NCBI RefSeq assembly: GCF_009905375.1
Contig: NC_133655.1
Location: forward strand, 38,955,437 to 39,019,436
DNA length: 64,000 nt
Direction: 5' to 3'
Source: Apium graveolens
Lineage: Eukaryota > Streptophyta > Magnoliopsida > Apiales > Apiaceae
The position numbers and the translations under genes are program-made. Under the pieces are notes generated by a model, which saw nothing but the letters and a program-made list of their open reading frames with translations, had not been told where the DNA came from and searched no databases. Shown one piece after another: positions 10,536 to 20,709 of the stretch (position 1 is its first letter; the number at the start of each line of letters is the position of its first letter).

Positions 10536-11720
10536 ATAACAACACTTAGCAAATATTCGATTTCATTTCAAAACACTATATGAATCGGGTCTTTATTCAT
10601 AAGTGGCTCCCACTAGTTTTCCTAATTTATTCAACTCCCTACGTGAAAAATTAAGCATTCATAATGCTAGTGGGAATAGGGATCCTACATTCCATTACAC
10701 GACCCCGGCTGTAGCACGAACCGCCATGTAATGTTCAATAGGCAGACAACTCTTGTCAATTATATCTCATGTTATTCCCTAATCAAACTTTCGCCTCTTG
10801 AATAATTGAGTCTCGGCTGTAGCACGACAAACTCAATATTCTAAGTCAAGTCTAACCCAACATTCCGTACAGTTGAATCAGTCCCCAAAGGCCCACGGCT
10901 GTAGCACGTACCGACCTTTAGATTCTTATTCAATGTACACATCTCTATGTAATAGACAAGTATTTCTTATTTCGAAATCAAACCCCTCAGCTATAGCACG
11001 AACCGACAATGATTCAAAAATAAGAACTACTTTTCTATCATGTTGGAAGGCTATGACCGACACAAGCCCGTTGTATCATTGGCCAATTACTACTTTATAT
11101 TATTTAATTTTAGAGGGATTATATTATGTTACAATCATAATCATATTATAAAGAAATTCTTCCTTTTAAATTAAATATTTCAAATCAATAATCAGTAATT
11201 AGACGATTCCCAGATCGGGTGGAGCATTGTCAAGAGGCGTCACTTAATAACCCTTTCTTATAGATAGAAATCTGTTGTTGACAGAATCATCCTTTCTCTC
11301 ATATCGAAAATTCATATTCAATTATGTGTTTCATAAACACAAGAATCACATGATTGTATTCATAATATTATTATTAAGGTTATGAAACAATTTCACTATA
11401 CTAGGTTGTCTAACAAACGCCTTATGTTCATTCAAGTTCACCTAAATCTATCATCGCATGATAAACTAAGCATATATCACATATATAAACATGAATAAAC
11501 ATCAAGGTAGGCATGTTACATCATCTAGCACATTCGTCTAAGCAATATACATCTCTATGTATCACATGAAGTATTTAAAAGCAATTTAAACAGTTAAAAA
11601 CAGCTTAAAAACACTTCTGTTAGCTATAAACAGTTCGAAACAATTTCCTAAAGTATCATATAATATACCATTAGAAGCGTCTCGAAAATACGAATCCAAC
11701 GGCACCAAAATCGCCCAATT
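10536..11720 (-). other. Copia unit 1 gag leader with spaced 13-mer repeats
   Basis: This non-coding stretch upstream of gag holds four copies of a 13-mer, + strand cggctgtagcacg, at 10706, 10814, 10896 and 10988 (the last with two changes). Start-to-start spacings of 108, 82 and 92 bp are identical in unit 2. I see no credible coding frame. The motif may be an RNA packaging, translation or protein-binding element; this is inference. Confidence 0.75.
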
Positions 11721-11728
11721 CTGAGCTC

Positions 11729-11960
11729 CCACGCGCCCTCACGCGCCCCGAGAAGATTCCCCACGCGCCGCCACGCGCACACGCGCTGTCAGGCGCGTGT
11801 CAGACCTCCCCCACGCGCGCCCACGCGCCCACGCGCCCCTAACCCCTATGCTGACGTCAGCATGACGTCATCTGATGACGTCAGCATGATGTCAGCATGA
11901 CGTCACCAGCGCGTGTCTTCCACGCGCCGCGCGTGGCACGCCAGCGCGTGAGCCCCACGC
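11729..11960. repeat. GC-rich acgcgcc repeats and TGACGTCA palindromes, unit 1
   Basis: A sharp GC-rich island in AT-rich DNA. It contains many copies of cacgcgcc, then four perfect palindromes TGACGTCA at 11852, 11863, 11876 and 11898, plus one variant tgatgtca. TGACGTCA is the known core of bZIP/TGA-type factor sites. It lies within the element's leader, downstream of the LTR promoter. Confidence 0.85.
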
Positions 11961-12407
11961 GCGCGTGGTCGACGCACGGTCCTTCGCATGTTTACGTCAG
12001 TCGCCGCCTTCCTCGCACGGATTTCCGTGCCGCCGCCTCTGATTCTTCTCTGTCCTTTACTGATAGCCGTGCAACACACAAACAACAGACAAGCAACAGG
12101 AGATGCAATATATATATATACTTACTAACAATTATATATATATATATATGATTATTTAATACGAATTTAATTGTTAGAACTTCAAAAATTCATAATAAAA
12201 AATCTATACATCCTAAAATTATGAAAAAAAATACCCAGACGATCTACAAACTTGTAGAACCCAGATCAACATTCAAAATTATTCTGAGAAACGATTTCTC
12301 ATCAGACAAAATTAATCCATGATATAACTTGTAAAAATCATAATTAATTCATACAAGCACATAAAATTCTGAAATTTTTACCACAGATCTATATGCATAT
12401 AACCTAT
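11961..12407 (-). other. Copia unit 1 leader, primer-proximal part
   Basis: AT-rich non-coding DNA between the GC-rich island and the primer site, with a TA microsatellite around 12105-12150. It matches 18340-18794 in unit 2, where the microsatellite is shorter. Confidence 0.75.
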
Positions 12408-12419
12408 GCTCTGATACCA
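12408..12419 (-). promoter_or_regulatory. Copia unit 1 primer-binding site
   Basis: Minus strand tggtatcagagc, one base from the start of LTR2; complementary to initiator tRNA-Met. Confidence 0.93.
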
Positions 12420-12420
12420 T

Positions 12421-14082
12421 TGTTGGATTTTTAAATGCAGCGAGGCATGGCAAAACACTTTTACACATACAAAATCCAAATAAAAGCATATAAATCGTGA
12501 ATAAAAATTCGAGGGATCGAAACTAACCTTTTAAAATTAATTCGGAGACAACGATCAGAGATCCTTAGCAGTTGCTCCTCAAGTATGAAGCACTCCACTG
12601 GTATCCACCAAGAAAACGACTTTTAGGAGGAGGAGGAGGTGGAGAGAATTTGGTTTTCTGAAACTTTTGGGTTTCTCGGGTTCAAATAAAATAGGGTCTA
12701 TAATAGTGTATTTATAGGCAAAATTTTCAGCTGAAATTTTCCCATAAATATTATTATTATTATCCCATTTATTATTCTCATTAATAATTAAAACACCTTT
12801 TAATCATTAATCCTTTTTCTAAACACTTTAGAAATAATTCTCTCTCTTGATTTAATTTCCAAAAATTAAATTCTTAATTAATAATACTAAGAAATTTTCT
12901 TAATTAATTTATAATCTATTAAATCTCATTTAATCAATTATTAAATTTGCCAATTAATTATTTATTTCACAAATAAAAAATTATTAGCCATTATTAATTA
13001 ATTCCTCCACCATAAAATCATTCTCTTTTTATGGTGTGACCCTGTAGGTTCAATATTAAGCCGGTAGTAGAAATAAATAATAATAAAACTATTTTATCAT
13101 TATTTATATAAATTCTCTAATTTATTAAATATGATTAATTAATTAATCACATTTATTCTACATCGTGAGTGATGCTTCTCAACATATCGCGACTATCCGG
13201 ATAATATGAATTCACTGCTTAGAATACCAAGAATCTGTCAGTGAATAGTTACCGTACAATAAACTCCTTCTACCCTACAATGTCCTGATTAAATACAAGG
13301 CATGGATCTCGTGTCAAGCCTATCTAATTCAATCACTTGCTTACCATTTACTATGCGTAGTTCTATGCAAATTAGAAACTCCTTTCTAATTTCATTCACT
13401 CTGGCCAGAGATTCCTGAACTAGCATAAGTGGATCAGCCTTGAACATTCGCTTCCTTCACTGGAAGGGGTAGATCCTTTATTGATCATACACTATCTTCG
13501 TGTACAAATTCCTATACCCAGAAGAGCCCTAATAATTGTCCCTGGAGACTAAGAACTAAACCAAAGCATAGTTCAGTGTACACAAGATGACTATGATGAC
13601 CTCAAGTCTAAGGATACTTGTACAACTATCACTAGGTGAACAACTGCTGACATGTGAGTGAACTCCATCAGGTGTTCAGCTGGGCGAGTCATGTGCAGTG
13701 AACTTATTCTATAATAAGCACCTACATACTACCTATAGTGTCACCACACAAATGTCTATGAGAACAGACATCCTTCATAATGAAGCAAGCATAGTATGTA
13801 CCGATCTTTGCGGATTATTAATTACCAGTTAGTAATCCTATGACCAGGAACTATTTAAGTTTAGAGTTATCATCTTTTTAGGTCTCACTATTATGATCTC
13901 ATCATAATCCATAAAAAGCTTTACTCTAAACTATGGTATATCTTAATTAAACACTTAAATAGATAAAGCCCGTAATAAAAACAAAACAAGTCTTTTATTA
14001 ATATCAATGAAATCAAAACAGATTACATAAAAGTTATTCCTAAATCCTAATACATGATTGGACTTAGGACATATTCCTTTCA
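12421..14082 (-). mobile_element. Copia array LTR2 (1662 bp), shared by both units
   Basis: It starts tgttgga and ends cctttca. It serves as 5' LTR of unit 1 (primer site at 12408) and 3' LTR of unit 2 (polypurine tract at 14083). A single LTR between two internal regions is the mark of recombination between LTRs, not of two separate insertions. Confidence 0.95.
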
Positions 14083-14700
14083 ATCTCCCACTTGTACTAA
14101 AGCCAATCACTCTGGTATCTAATACCCATCTTGTCTCTATGACGATCAAAGTGACTTTCATAAAGTAGCTTTGTGAGTGGGTCTGCTATGTTGTTATGTG
14201 TGTAAACTCTATTTCAATACAATACAAGAAATGTTACCGCGCTCCCACTAACCCTTTTGTAGACGCATGGTTCATCTTCGTTTTTGATAAAATCAAACTC
14301 TTTGATTGTCTCATCAAAACGAATGTTCCATCTTTCGAGAAGCCTGCTTTAAACCACATATGGTTCACAGCAGCTTACACACTAGGTTTTCATTTCTCTT
14401 GGAAAGAAAACCATCTGGCTAATTGCCAGATCTCATAGTCGTAGTAAGCAGCATTCGCAAGCAAAATTCGAACTGATTTTAACAGGGCTACAGGTAAAAG
14501 GTTTTATCAAAGTCAATCCATTGCCTTTGTTTGAATTCTTTTGCCACAATCCTGGCCTTAAAGGTCTCCACCTGGCCATCTGCTATAATCTATCTTTTGT
14601 ATACCGTATACATAGATTCCATTCTGGATTTCATGGCACTATGTCATTTCTCTGAGTCAACACTACTCATAGCCTCATTATAGGTCACAGGGTCGTCATC
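14083..14700 (-). pseudogene. Copia unit 2 reverse transcriptase remnant, internally deleted
   Basis: Same content and same deletion as unit 1: RT N-terminal pieces and the NEDEPCVYK region, then directly the polyprotein tail beside the polypurine tract at 14083-14097. The catalytic aspartates and RNase H are missing. Confidence 0.8.
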
Positions 14701-14701
14701 A

Positions 14702-15640
14702 TCAAATGATTGCTAACTCATTGTCATTCTCAATGACAAGGCAATAATACCTCTCAGGTTGGCGAGACACTCTCCCTGATCTATGAATGGGCTGTTCCAC
14801 AAAAGGTTGTTCAGTCAGAACAGGTGTTTCCACTTGATCCGTAGTAGTTTGTGCTTCTTGAACTTCATCAAGTTCAATTTTGCTCCCACTGTTTCCTTCA
14901 AGGATAAACTCCTTTTCCAAGAAGGTAGCATGTCTGGAGACAAACACCCGATGATCGGTGCAAAAGTAATACCCTAAAGTCTCTTTAGGATATCCCACAA
15001 AACTACATTTTCCGGATCGATATTCCAGCTTATCTGGGTCAACTTTCTTGACATAAGCTGGACATCCCCAAATCTTAACGTGTTTAAGATTCGGTTTCCT
15101 TACTTTCCATATCTCATACGGAGTTTGAGGAACAGATTTGGAAAGCACCTTATTCAGTAAATATGCTGAGGTTTCCAATGCATAACCCCATAAGAATACT
15201 GGAAGATTTGCATAGCTCATCATGGACCGAACTATGTCTAACAAAGTTCGATTTCTCCTTTCAGATACCAATCTGGAGGAGTCCACTGGGAGACTATACC
15301 ATTTACTTTGAGATAATCTAGAAACACTCCATTAAAGTATTCACCACCTCGATCTAATCGAAGAATTATAATACTATGTTTGGTTGTTTCTCCACTTCAT
15401 ACTTATATTCTTTGAACTTTTCAAAGGCCTCAGACTTGTGTTTCATCAAACACATATCCGAATCCAGATCTATCATCTATGAAAGTAATGAAGTATGAAA
15501 ATCCACCCATGGCTTGCATAGAGATTGGTCCACATACAACTGTGTGTACCATTCCTAACAATTTTCCGGCCCTCTCTCCATGTCCACTAAATGGAGACTG
15601 CAGTGCCACTATGATGTGAGATTTTCATCATCCCTTTTCT
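14702..15640 (-). pseudogene. Copia unit 2 integrase and linker
   Basis: The 194-codon frame 15286-14702 is unbroken from [19 protein letters not shown] through the [17 protein letters not shown] motif to the PERYY linker, ending before the RT remnant. Upstream (15290-15640) the integrase core is readable in other frames (GGFSYFITFIDDRSGFGYV with the first Asp, then LDRGGEYF with the second) but interrupted by frameshifts. So the C-terminal half is better preserved than in unit 1, yet the enzyme is still non-functional. Confidence 0.88.
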
Positions 15641-15999
15641 TTTATTAGTTTGTTCAATCTGAAGTAAATTATGTCACATATATTCAGACCATTGTTTAAA
15701 GTACCACGTCCACAAAGAATATTATCTCTAAGAATAGAACATTCATTATTCTCAATAATAAATGAAAAATCCACCCAAGTCTAACATGGGAATAATATTC
15801 CTCATAATCGAGGGAACAAAATAACAATTATTTCAAACAATAGTCTTGCCCGTAGGCATATGTAAATAAAATGATTCTACATCTTCAGCAGCAACTCTTG
15901 CTCCATTTTCCATCAGTAGAATCACCTCCTCTTCCTCAAGAGTCCTACTTCTCCTTGGTCCCTGTAACAAATTGCAGATATGAGAACCACAGGCGGTAT
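15641..15999 (-). pseudogene. Copia unit 2 protease region remnant
   Basis: Degenerate protease-to-integrase sequence; the DTACGSHIC protease core is readable just past the gag stop in a shifted frame, as in unit 1. Confidence 0.65.
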
Positions 16000-16878
16000 C
16001 TAATACCCAAGTAGAAATGACATATTCACTTCTATCATGAACATACCTGAATCAGAAGCGGCAGTCTCACTACCCTTCTTCTTCAATTCTGCAAGGTAAA
16101 CCTTGCAGTTCCTCTTCCAGTGCCCCACCTTGTTACAGTGAAAGCAAACAACTTTGCTCTCGGGGTCTTCAGCTTTTGGTGGAACCGGCATTTTCTCACC
16201 TACTTTCTTCTTCTTGGAAGAGTTCCTCTTCCTTTTCTTAGGATTGGAACCTTCATCAATTAGAAGAACAGAACTCTTCTTAGGGGGAAAATTCGATTCC
16301 GCAGTCTTCAACATGTTGTGGAGTTCAGGCAGGCTGACATCCAACTTATTCATGTGAAAGTTCACAACAAACTGCGAGAACAAACTCGGAAGCGATTGCA
16401 AGACCAAGTCTTGGCTCAGCTCCCCATCCATGGCAAAACCAAGTTGTCCAAGACGTTCAATCAAATTGATCATCTTAAGTACATGGTCATTCACAGATGA
16501 TCCCTCAGACATCCTACAACTGAACAGCTCCTTCGATATCTCATATCGAGCTGTCCTCCCTACCACATCATACAACTCTTGTAGATGCATGAGGATAGTG
16601 TGAGCATCCATATGCTCATGTTGCTTCTGTAGCTCAATGTTCATGGAAGCTAGTATGATGCATTGAGCAACATTTACATCATCTATCCACTTACGATACA
16701 CAACATGTTCATCATTATGCGCATCGCTAGCAGGTTCAGTAGGATTAGGTGAGTCAATCACGTATTCCAGCTTCTCAATCCTGAGAACAATTCTCAAGTT
16801 TCGAAGCCAGTCAGCATAATTAGGACCAGTCAATTTGTGAGCATCCATTATGCTCCTGAGTGATAGTGTAGAAGACAT
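16000..16878 (-). CDS. Copia unit 2 gag
   Basis: Near-identical to the gag of unit 1: MSSTLSLRSIMDAHKL start, UBN2-like core, basic KKRKRNSSKKKK patch and zinc knuckle CFHCNKVGHWKRNC. It ends at the same frameshift. The intact gag next to broken pol in both copies fits a non-autonomous element that supplies gag and depends on other copies for enzyme. An upstream in-frame ATG at 16911 is less likely to be used. Confidence 0.92.
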   Translation of the reverse strand: MSSTLSLRSIMDAHKLTGPNYADWLRNLRIVLRIEKLEYVIDSPNPTEPASDAHNDEHVVYRKWIDDVNVAQCIILASMNIELQKQHEHMDAHTILMHLQELYDVVGRTARYEISKELFSCRMSEGSSVNDHVLKMINLIERLGQLGFAMDGELSQDLVLQSLPSLFSQFVVNFHMNKLDVSLPELHNMLKTAESNFPPKKSSVLLIDEGSNPKKRKRNSSKKKKVGEKMPVPPKAEDPESKVVCFHCNKVGHWKRNCKVYLAELKKKGSETAASDSGMFMIEVNMSFLLGY

Positions 16879-16911
16879 AACGTACAAAGTAAATCTGTAA
16901 ATGATAAACAC

Positions 16912-18101
16912 ATAACAACACTTAGCAAATATTCGATTTCATTTCAAAACACTATATGAATCGGGTCTTTATTCATAAGTGGCTCCCACTAGTTTTCCTA
17001 ATTTATTCAACCCCCTACGTGAAAAATTAAGCATTCATAATGCTAGTGGGAATAGGGATCCTACATTCCATTACACGACCCCGGCTGTAGCACGAACCGC
17101 CATGTAATGTTCAATAGTCAGACAACTCTTGTCAATTACATCTCATGTTATTCCCTAATCAAACTTTAGCCTCTTGAATAATTGAGTCTCGGCTGTAGCA
17201 CGACAAACTCAATATTCTAAGTCAAGTCTAACCCAACATTCCGTACAGTTGAATCAGTCCCCAAAGGCCCACGGCTGTAGCACGTACCGACCTTTAGATT
17301 CTTATTCAATGTACACATCTCTATGTAATAGACAAGTATTTCTTATTTCGAAATCAAAGCCCTCGGCTGTAGCACGAACCGACAATGATTCAAAAATAAG
17401 AACTACTTTTCTATCATGTTGGAAGGCTATGACCGACACAAGCCCGTTGTATCATTGGCCAATTACTACTTGATATTATTTAATTTTAGAGGGATTATAT
17501 TATGTTACAATCATAATCATATTATAAAGAAATTCTTCCTTTTAAATTAAATATTTCAAATCAATAATCAATAATCAGACGATTCCCAGATCGGGTGGAG
17601 CATTGTCAAGAGGCGTCACTTAATAACCCTTTCTTACAGATAGAAATCTGTTGTTGACAGAATCATCCTTTCTCTCATATCGAAAATTCATATTCAATTA
17701 CGTGTTTCATAAACACAAGAATCTCATGATTATATTCATAATATTATTATTAAGGTTATGAAACAATTTCACTATACTAGGTTGTCTAACAAACGCCTTA
17801 TGTTCATTCAAGTTCACCTAAATCTATCATCGCATGATAAACTAAGTATATATCACATATATAAACATGAATAAACATCAAGGTAGGCATGTTACATCAT
17901 CTAGCACATTCGTCTAAGCAATATACATCTCTATGTATCACATGAAGTATTTAAAAGCAATTTAAACAGTTAAAAACAGCTTAAAAATACTTCTGTTAGC
18001 TATAAACAGTTCGAAACAATTTCCTAAAATATCATATAATATACCATTAGAAGCGTCTCGAAAATACGAATCCAACGGCACCAAAATCGCCCAATTCTGA
18101 G
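16912..18101 (-). other. Copia unit 2 gag leader with spaced 13-mer repeats
   Basis: Non-coding. The 13-mer cggctgtagcacg (+ strand) occurs at 17082, 17190, 17272 and 17364, all four perfect, with the same spacing as unit 1. Confidence 0.75.
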
Positions 18102-18340
18102 CTCCCACGCGCCCTCACGCGCCCCGAAAAGATTCCCCACGCGCCGCCACGCGCACACGCGCTGTCAGGCGCATGTCAGACCTCCCCCCACGCGCGCCCA
18201 CGCGCCCACGCGCCTCACGCGCCCACGCGCCTCACGCGCCCCTAACCCCTATGCTGACGTCAGCATGACGTCATCTGATGACGTCAGCATGACGTCACCA
18301 GTGCGTGTCTTCCACGCGCCGCGCGTGGCACGCCAGCGCG
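18102..18340. repeat. GC-rich acgcgcc repeats and TGACGTCA palindromes, unit 2
   Basis: Same island as in unit 1, but with extra cacgcgcc copies near 18200-18240 and four TGACGTCA palindromes at 18255, 18266, 18279 and 18290. The copy-number difference shows that the array is unstable. Confidence 0.85.
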
Positions 18341-18794
18341 TGAGCCCCACCCGCGCATGGTCGACGCGCGGTCCTTCGCCTGTTTACGTCAGTCGCCGCC
18401 TTCCTTGCACGGATTTCCGTGCCGCCGCCTCTGATTCTTCTCTGTCCTTTACTGACAGCCGTGCAATACACAAACAACAGACAAGCAACAGGAGATGCAA
18501 TATATATATGTACTTACTAACAATTATATATATATGATTATTTAATACGAATTTAATTGTTAGAACTTCAAAAATTCATAATAAAAAATCTATACATCCT
18601 AAAATTATGAAAAAAAATACCCAGACGATCTACAACACTTGTAGAACCCAGATCAACATTCAAAATTATTCTGAGAAACGATTTCTCATCAGACAAAATG
18701 AATCCATGTTATAACTTGTAAAAATCATAATTAATTCATACAAGCACATAAAATTCTGAAATTTTTACCACAGATCTATATGCATATAACCTAT

Positions 18795-18806
18795 GCTCTG
18801 ATACCA
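18795..18806 (-). promoter_or_regulatory. Copia unit 2 primer-binding site
   Basis: Minus strand tggtatcagagc, one base from LTR3. Confidence 0.93.
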
Positions 18807-18807
18807 T

Positions 18808-20470
18808 TGTTGGATTTTTAAACGTAGCGAGGCATGGCAAAACACTTTTACACATACAAAATCCAAATAAAAGTATATAAATCGTGAATAAAAATTCGAG
18901 GGATCGAATCTAACCTTTTAAAATTAATTCGGAGACAACGATCAGAGATCCTTAGCAGTTGCTCCTCAAGTGTGAAGCACTCCACCGGTATCCACCAAGA
19001 AAACGACTTTTAGGAGGAGGAGGAGGTGGAGAGAATTTGGTTTTCTGAAACTTTTGGGTTTCTCGGGTTCAAATAAAATAGGGTCTATAATAGTGTATTT
19101 ATAGGCAAAATTTTCAGCTGAAATTTTCCCATAAATATTATTATTATTATCCCATTTATTATTCTCATTAATAATTAAAACACCTTTTAATCATTAATCC
19201 TTTTTCTAAACACTTTAGAAAATAATTCTCTCTCTTGATTTAATTTCCAAAAATTAAATCCTTAATTAATAATATTAAGAACTTTTCTTAATTAATTTAT
19301 AATGAATTAAATCTCATTTAATCAATTATTAAATTTGCCAATTAATTATTTATTTCACAAATAAATAATTATTAGCCATTATTAATTAATTCCTCCACCA
19401 TAAAATCATTCTCTTTTTATGGTGTGACCCTGTAGGTTCAATATTAAGCCGGTAGTAGAAATAAATAATAATAAAACTATTTTATCATTATTTATATAAA
19501 TTCTCTAATTTATTAAATATGATTAATTAATTAATCACATTTATTCTACATCGTGAGTGATGCTTCTCAACATATCGCGACTATCCGGATAATATGAATT
19601 CACTGCTTAGAATACCAAGAACATGTCAGTGAATAGTTACCGTACAATAAACTCCTTCTACCCTACAATGTCCCGATTAAATACCAGGCATGGATCTCGT
19701 GTCAAGCCTATCTAATTCAATCACTTGCTTACCATTTACTATGCATAGTTCTATGCAAATTAGAAACTCCTTTCTAATTTCATTCACTCTGGCCAGAGAT
19801 TCCTGAACTAGCATAAGTGGATCAGCCTTGAACATTCGCTTCCTTCACTGGAAGGGGTAGATCCTTTATTGATCATACACTATCTTCGTGTACAAATTCC
19901 TATACCCAGAAGAGCCCTAATAATTGTCCCTGGAGACTAAGAACTAAACCAAAGCATAGTTCAGTGTACACAAGATGACTATGATGACCTCAAGTCTAAG
20001 GATACTTGTACAACTATCACTAGGTGAACAACTGCTGACACGTGAGTGAACTCCATCAGTTGTTCAGCTGGGCGAGTCATGTTCAGTGAACTTATTCTAT
20101 AATAAGCACCTACATACTAGCTATAGTGTCACCACACAAATGTCTATGAGAACAGACATCCTTCATAATGAAGCAAGCATAGTATGTACCGATCTTTGCG
20201 GATTATTAATTACCAGTTAGTAATCCTATGACCAGGAACTATTTAAGTTTAGAGTTATCATCTTTTTAGGTCTCACTATTATGATCTCATCATAATCCAT
20301 AAAAAGCTTTACTCTAAACTATGGTATATCTTATTTAAACACTTAAATAGATAAAGCCCGTAATAAAAACAAAACAAGTCTTTTATTAATATCAATGAAA
20401 TCAAAACAGATTACATAAAAGTTATTCCTAAATCCTAATACACGATTGGACTTAGGACATATTCCTTTCA
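18808..20470 (-). mobile_element. Copia array LTR3 (1663 bp), outermost 5' LTR
   Basis: It starts tgttgga and ends cctttca, then the TSD tatga at 20471. TATA-like sequence at 19093-19105. It is the promoter LTR for transcription of the array on the minus strand. Confidence 0.95.
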
Positions 20471-20475
20471 TATGA
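20471..20475. repeat. TSD of the copia array, right copy (tatga)
   Basis: Matches 5965-5969 and closes the copia insertion; G1 LTR sequence resumes directly after it. Confidence 0.9.
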
Positions 20476-20628
20476 GACAAGATTACAACTACCAATCATA
20501 AAATATAACTTACAACCCCAAAATATTATTAAATAGACAATATCGATTCCGGCTGAGAACTGACAAATAACTCATTGTATCTTTACAGATTTCCTTCTAG
20601 GCGCGTGCTCACTCAAAAATACCACTAC

Positions 20629-20709
20629 CTGCTCTGACAACCGGAAGCCCTCAACACGATAGGGACCACCAGGTACGCTCTTACGAGCAGTCCGCCTAAG
20701 CCTGGCCAT
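20629..20709 (-). CDS. Putative H3-tail-like leader exon in G1 LTR
   Basis: Minus-strand ATG at 20709 opens 27 codons starting MARLRRTARKSVPGGPYR and ends in phase 0 at CAG followed by donor-like gtagtg (GT at 20628-20627). With Met removed, as expected when Ala is second, it aligns with histone H3 at A1, R2, T6, A7, R8, K9 and S10; R replaces K4, and a GG pair and R17 follow as in H3. It is in phase with the extra ORF exon at 5609, across an intron of about 510 nt once the copia array is discounted; the intron contains the LTR end and primer site. A 10-codon ORF from the ATG at 20728 overlaps the start out of frame and could dampen translation. Confidence 0.55.

Noticed and set aside
10706..11000. 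CRISPR-like array of spaced repeats
   Set aside because: Only four 13-mers, irregular spacing, plant DNA and inside a copia leader.
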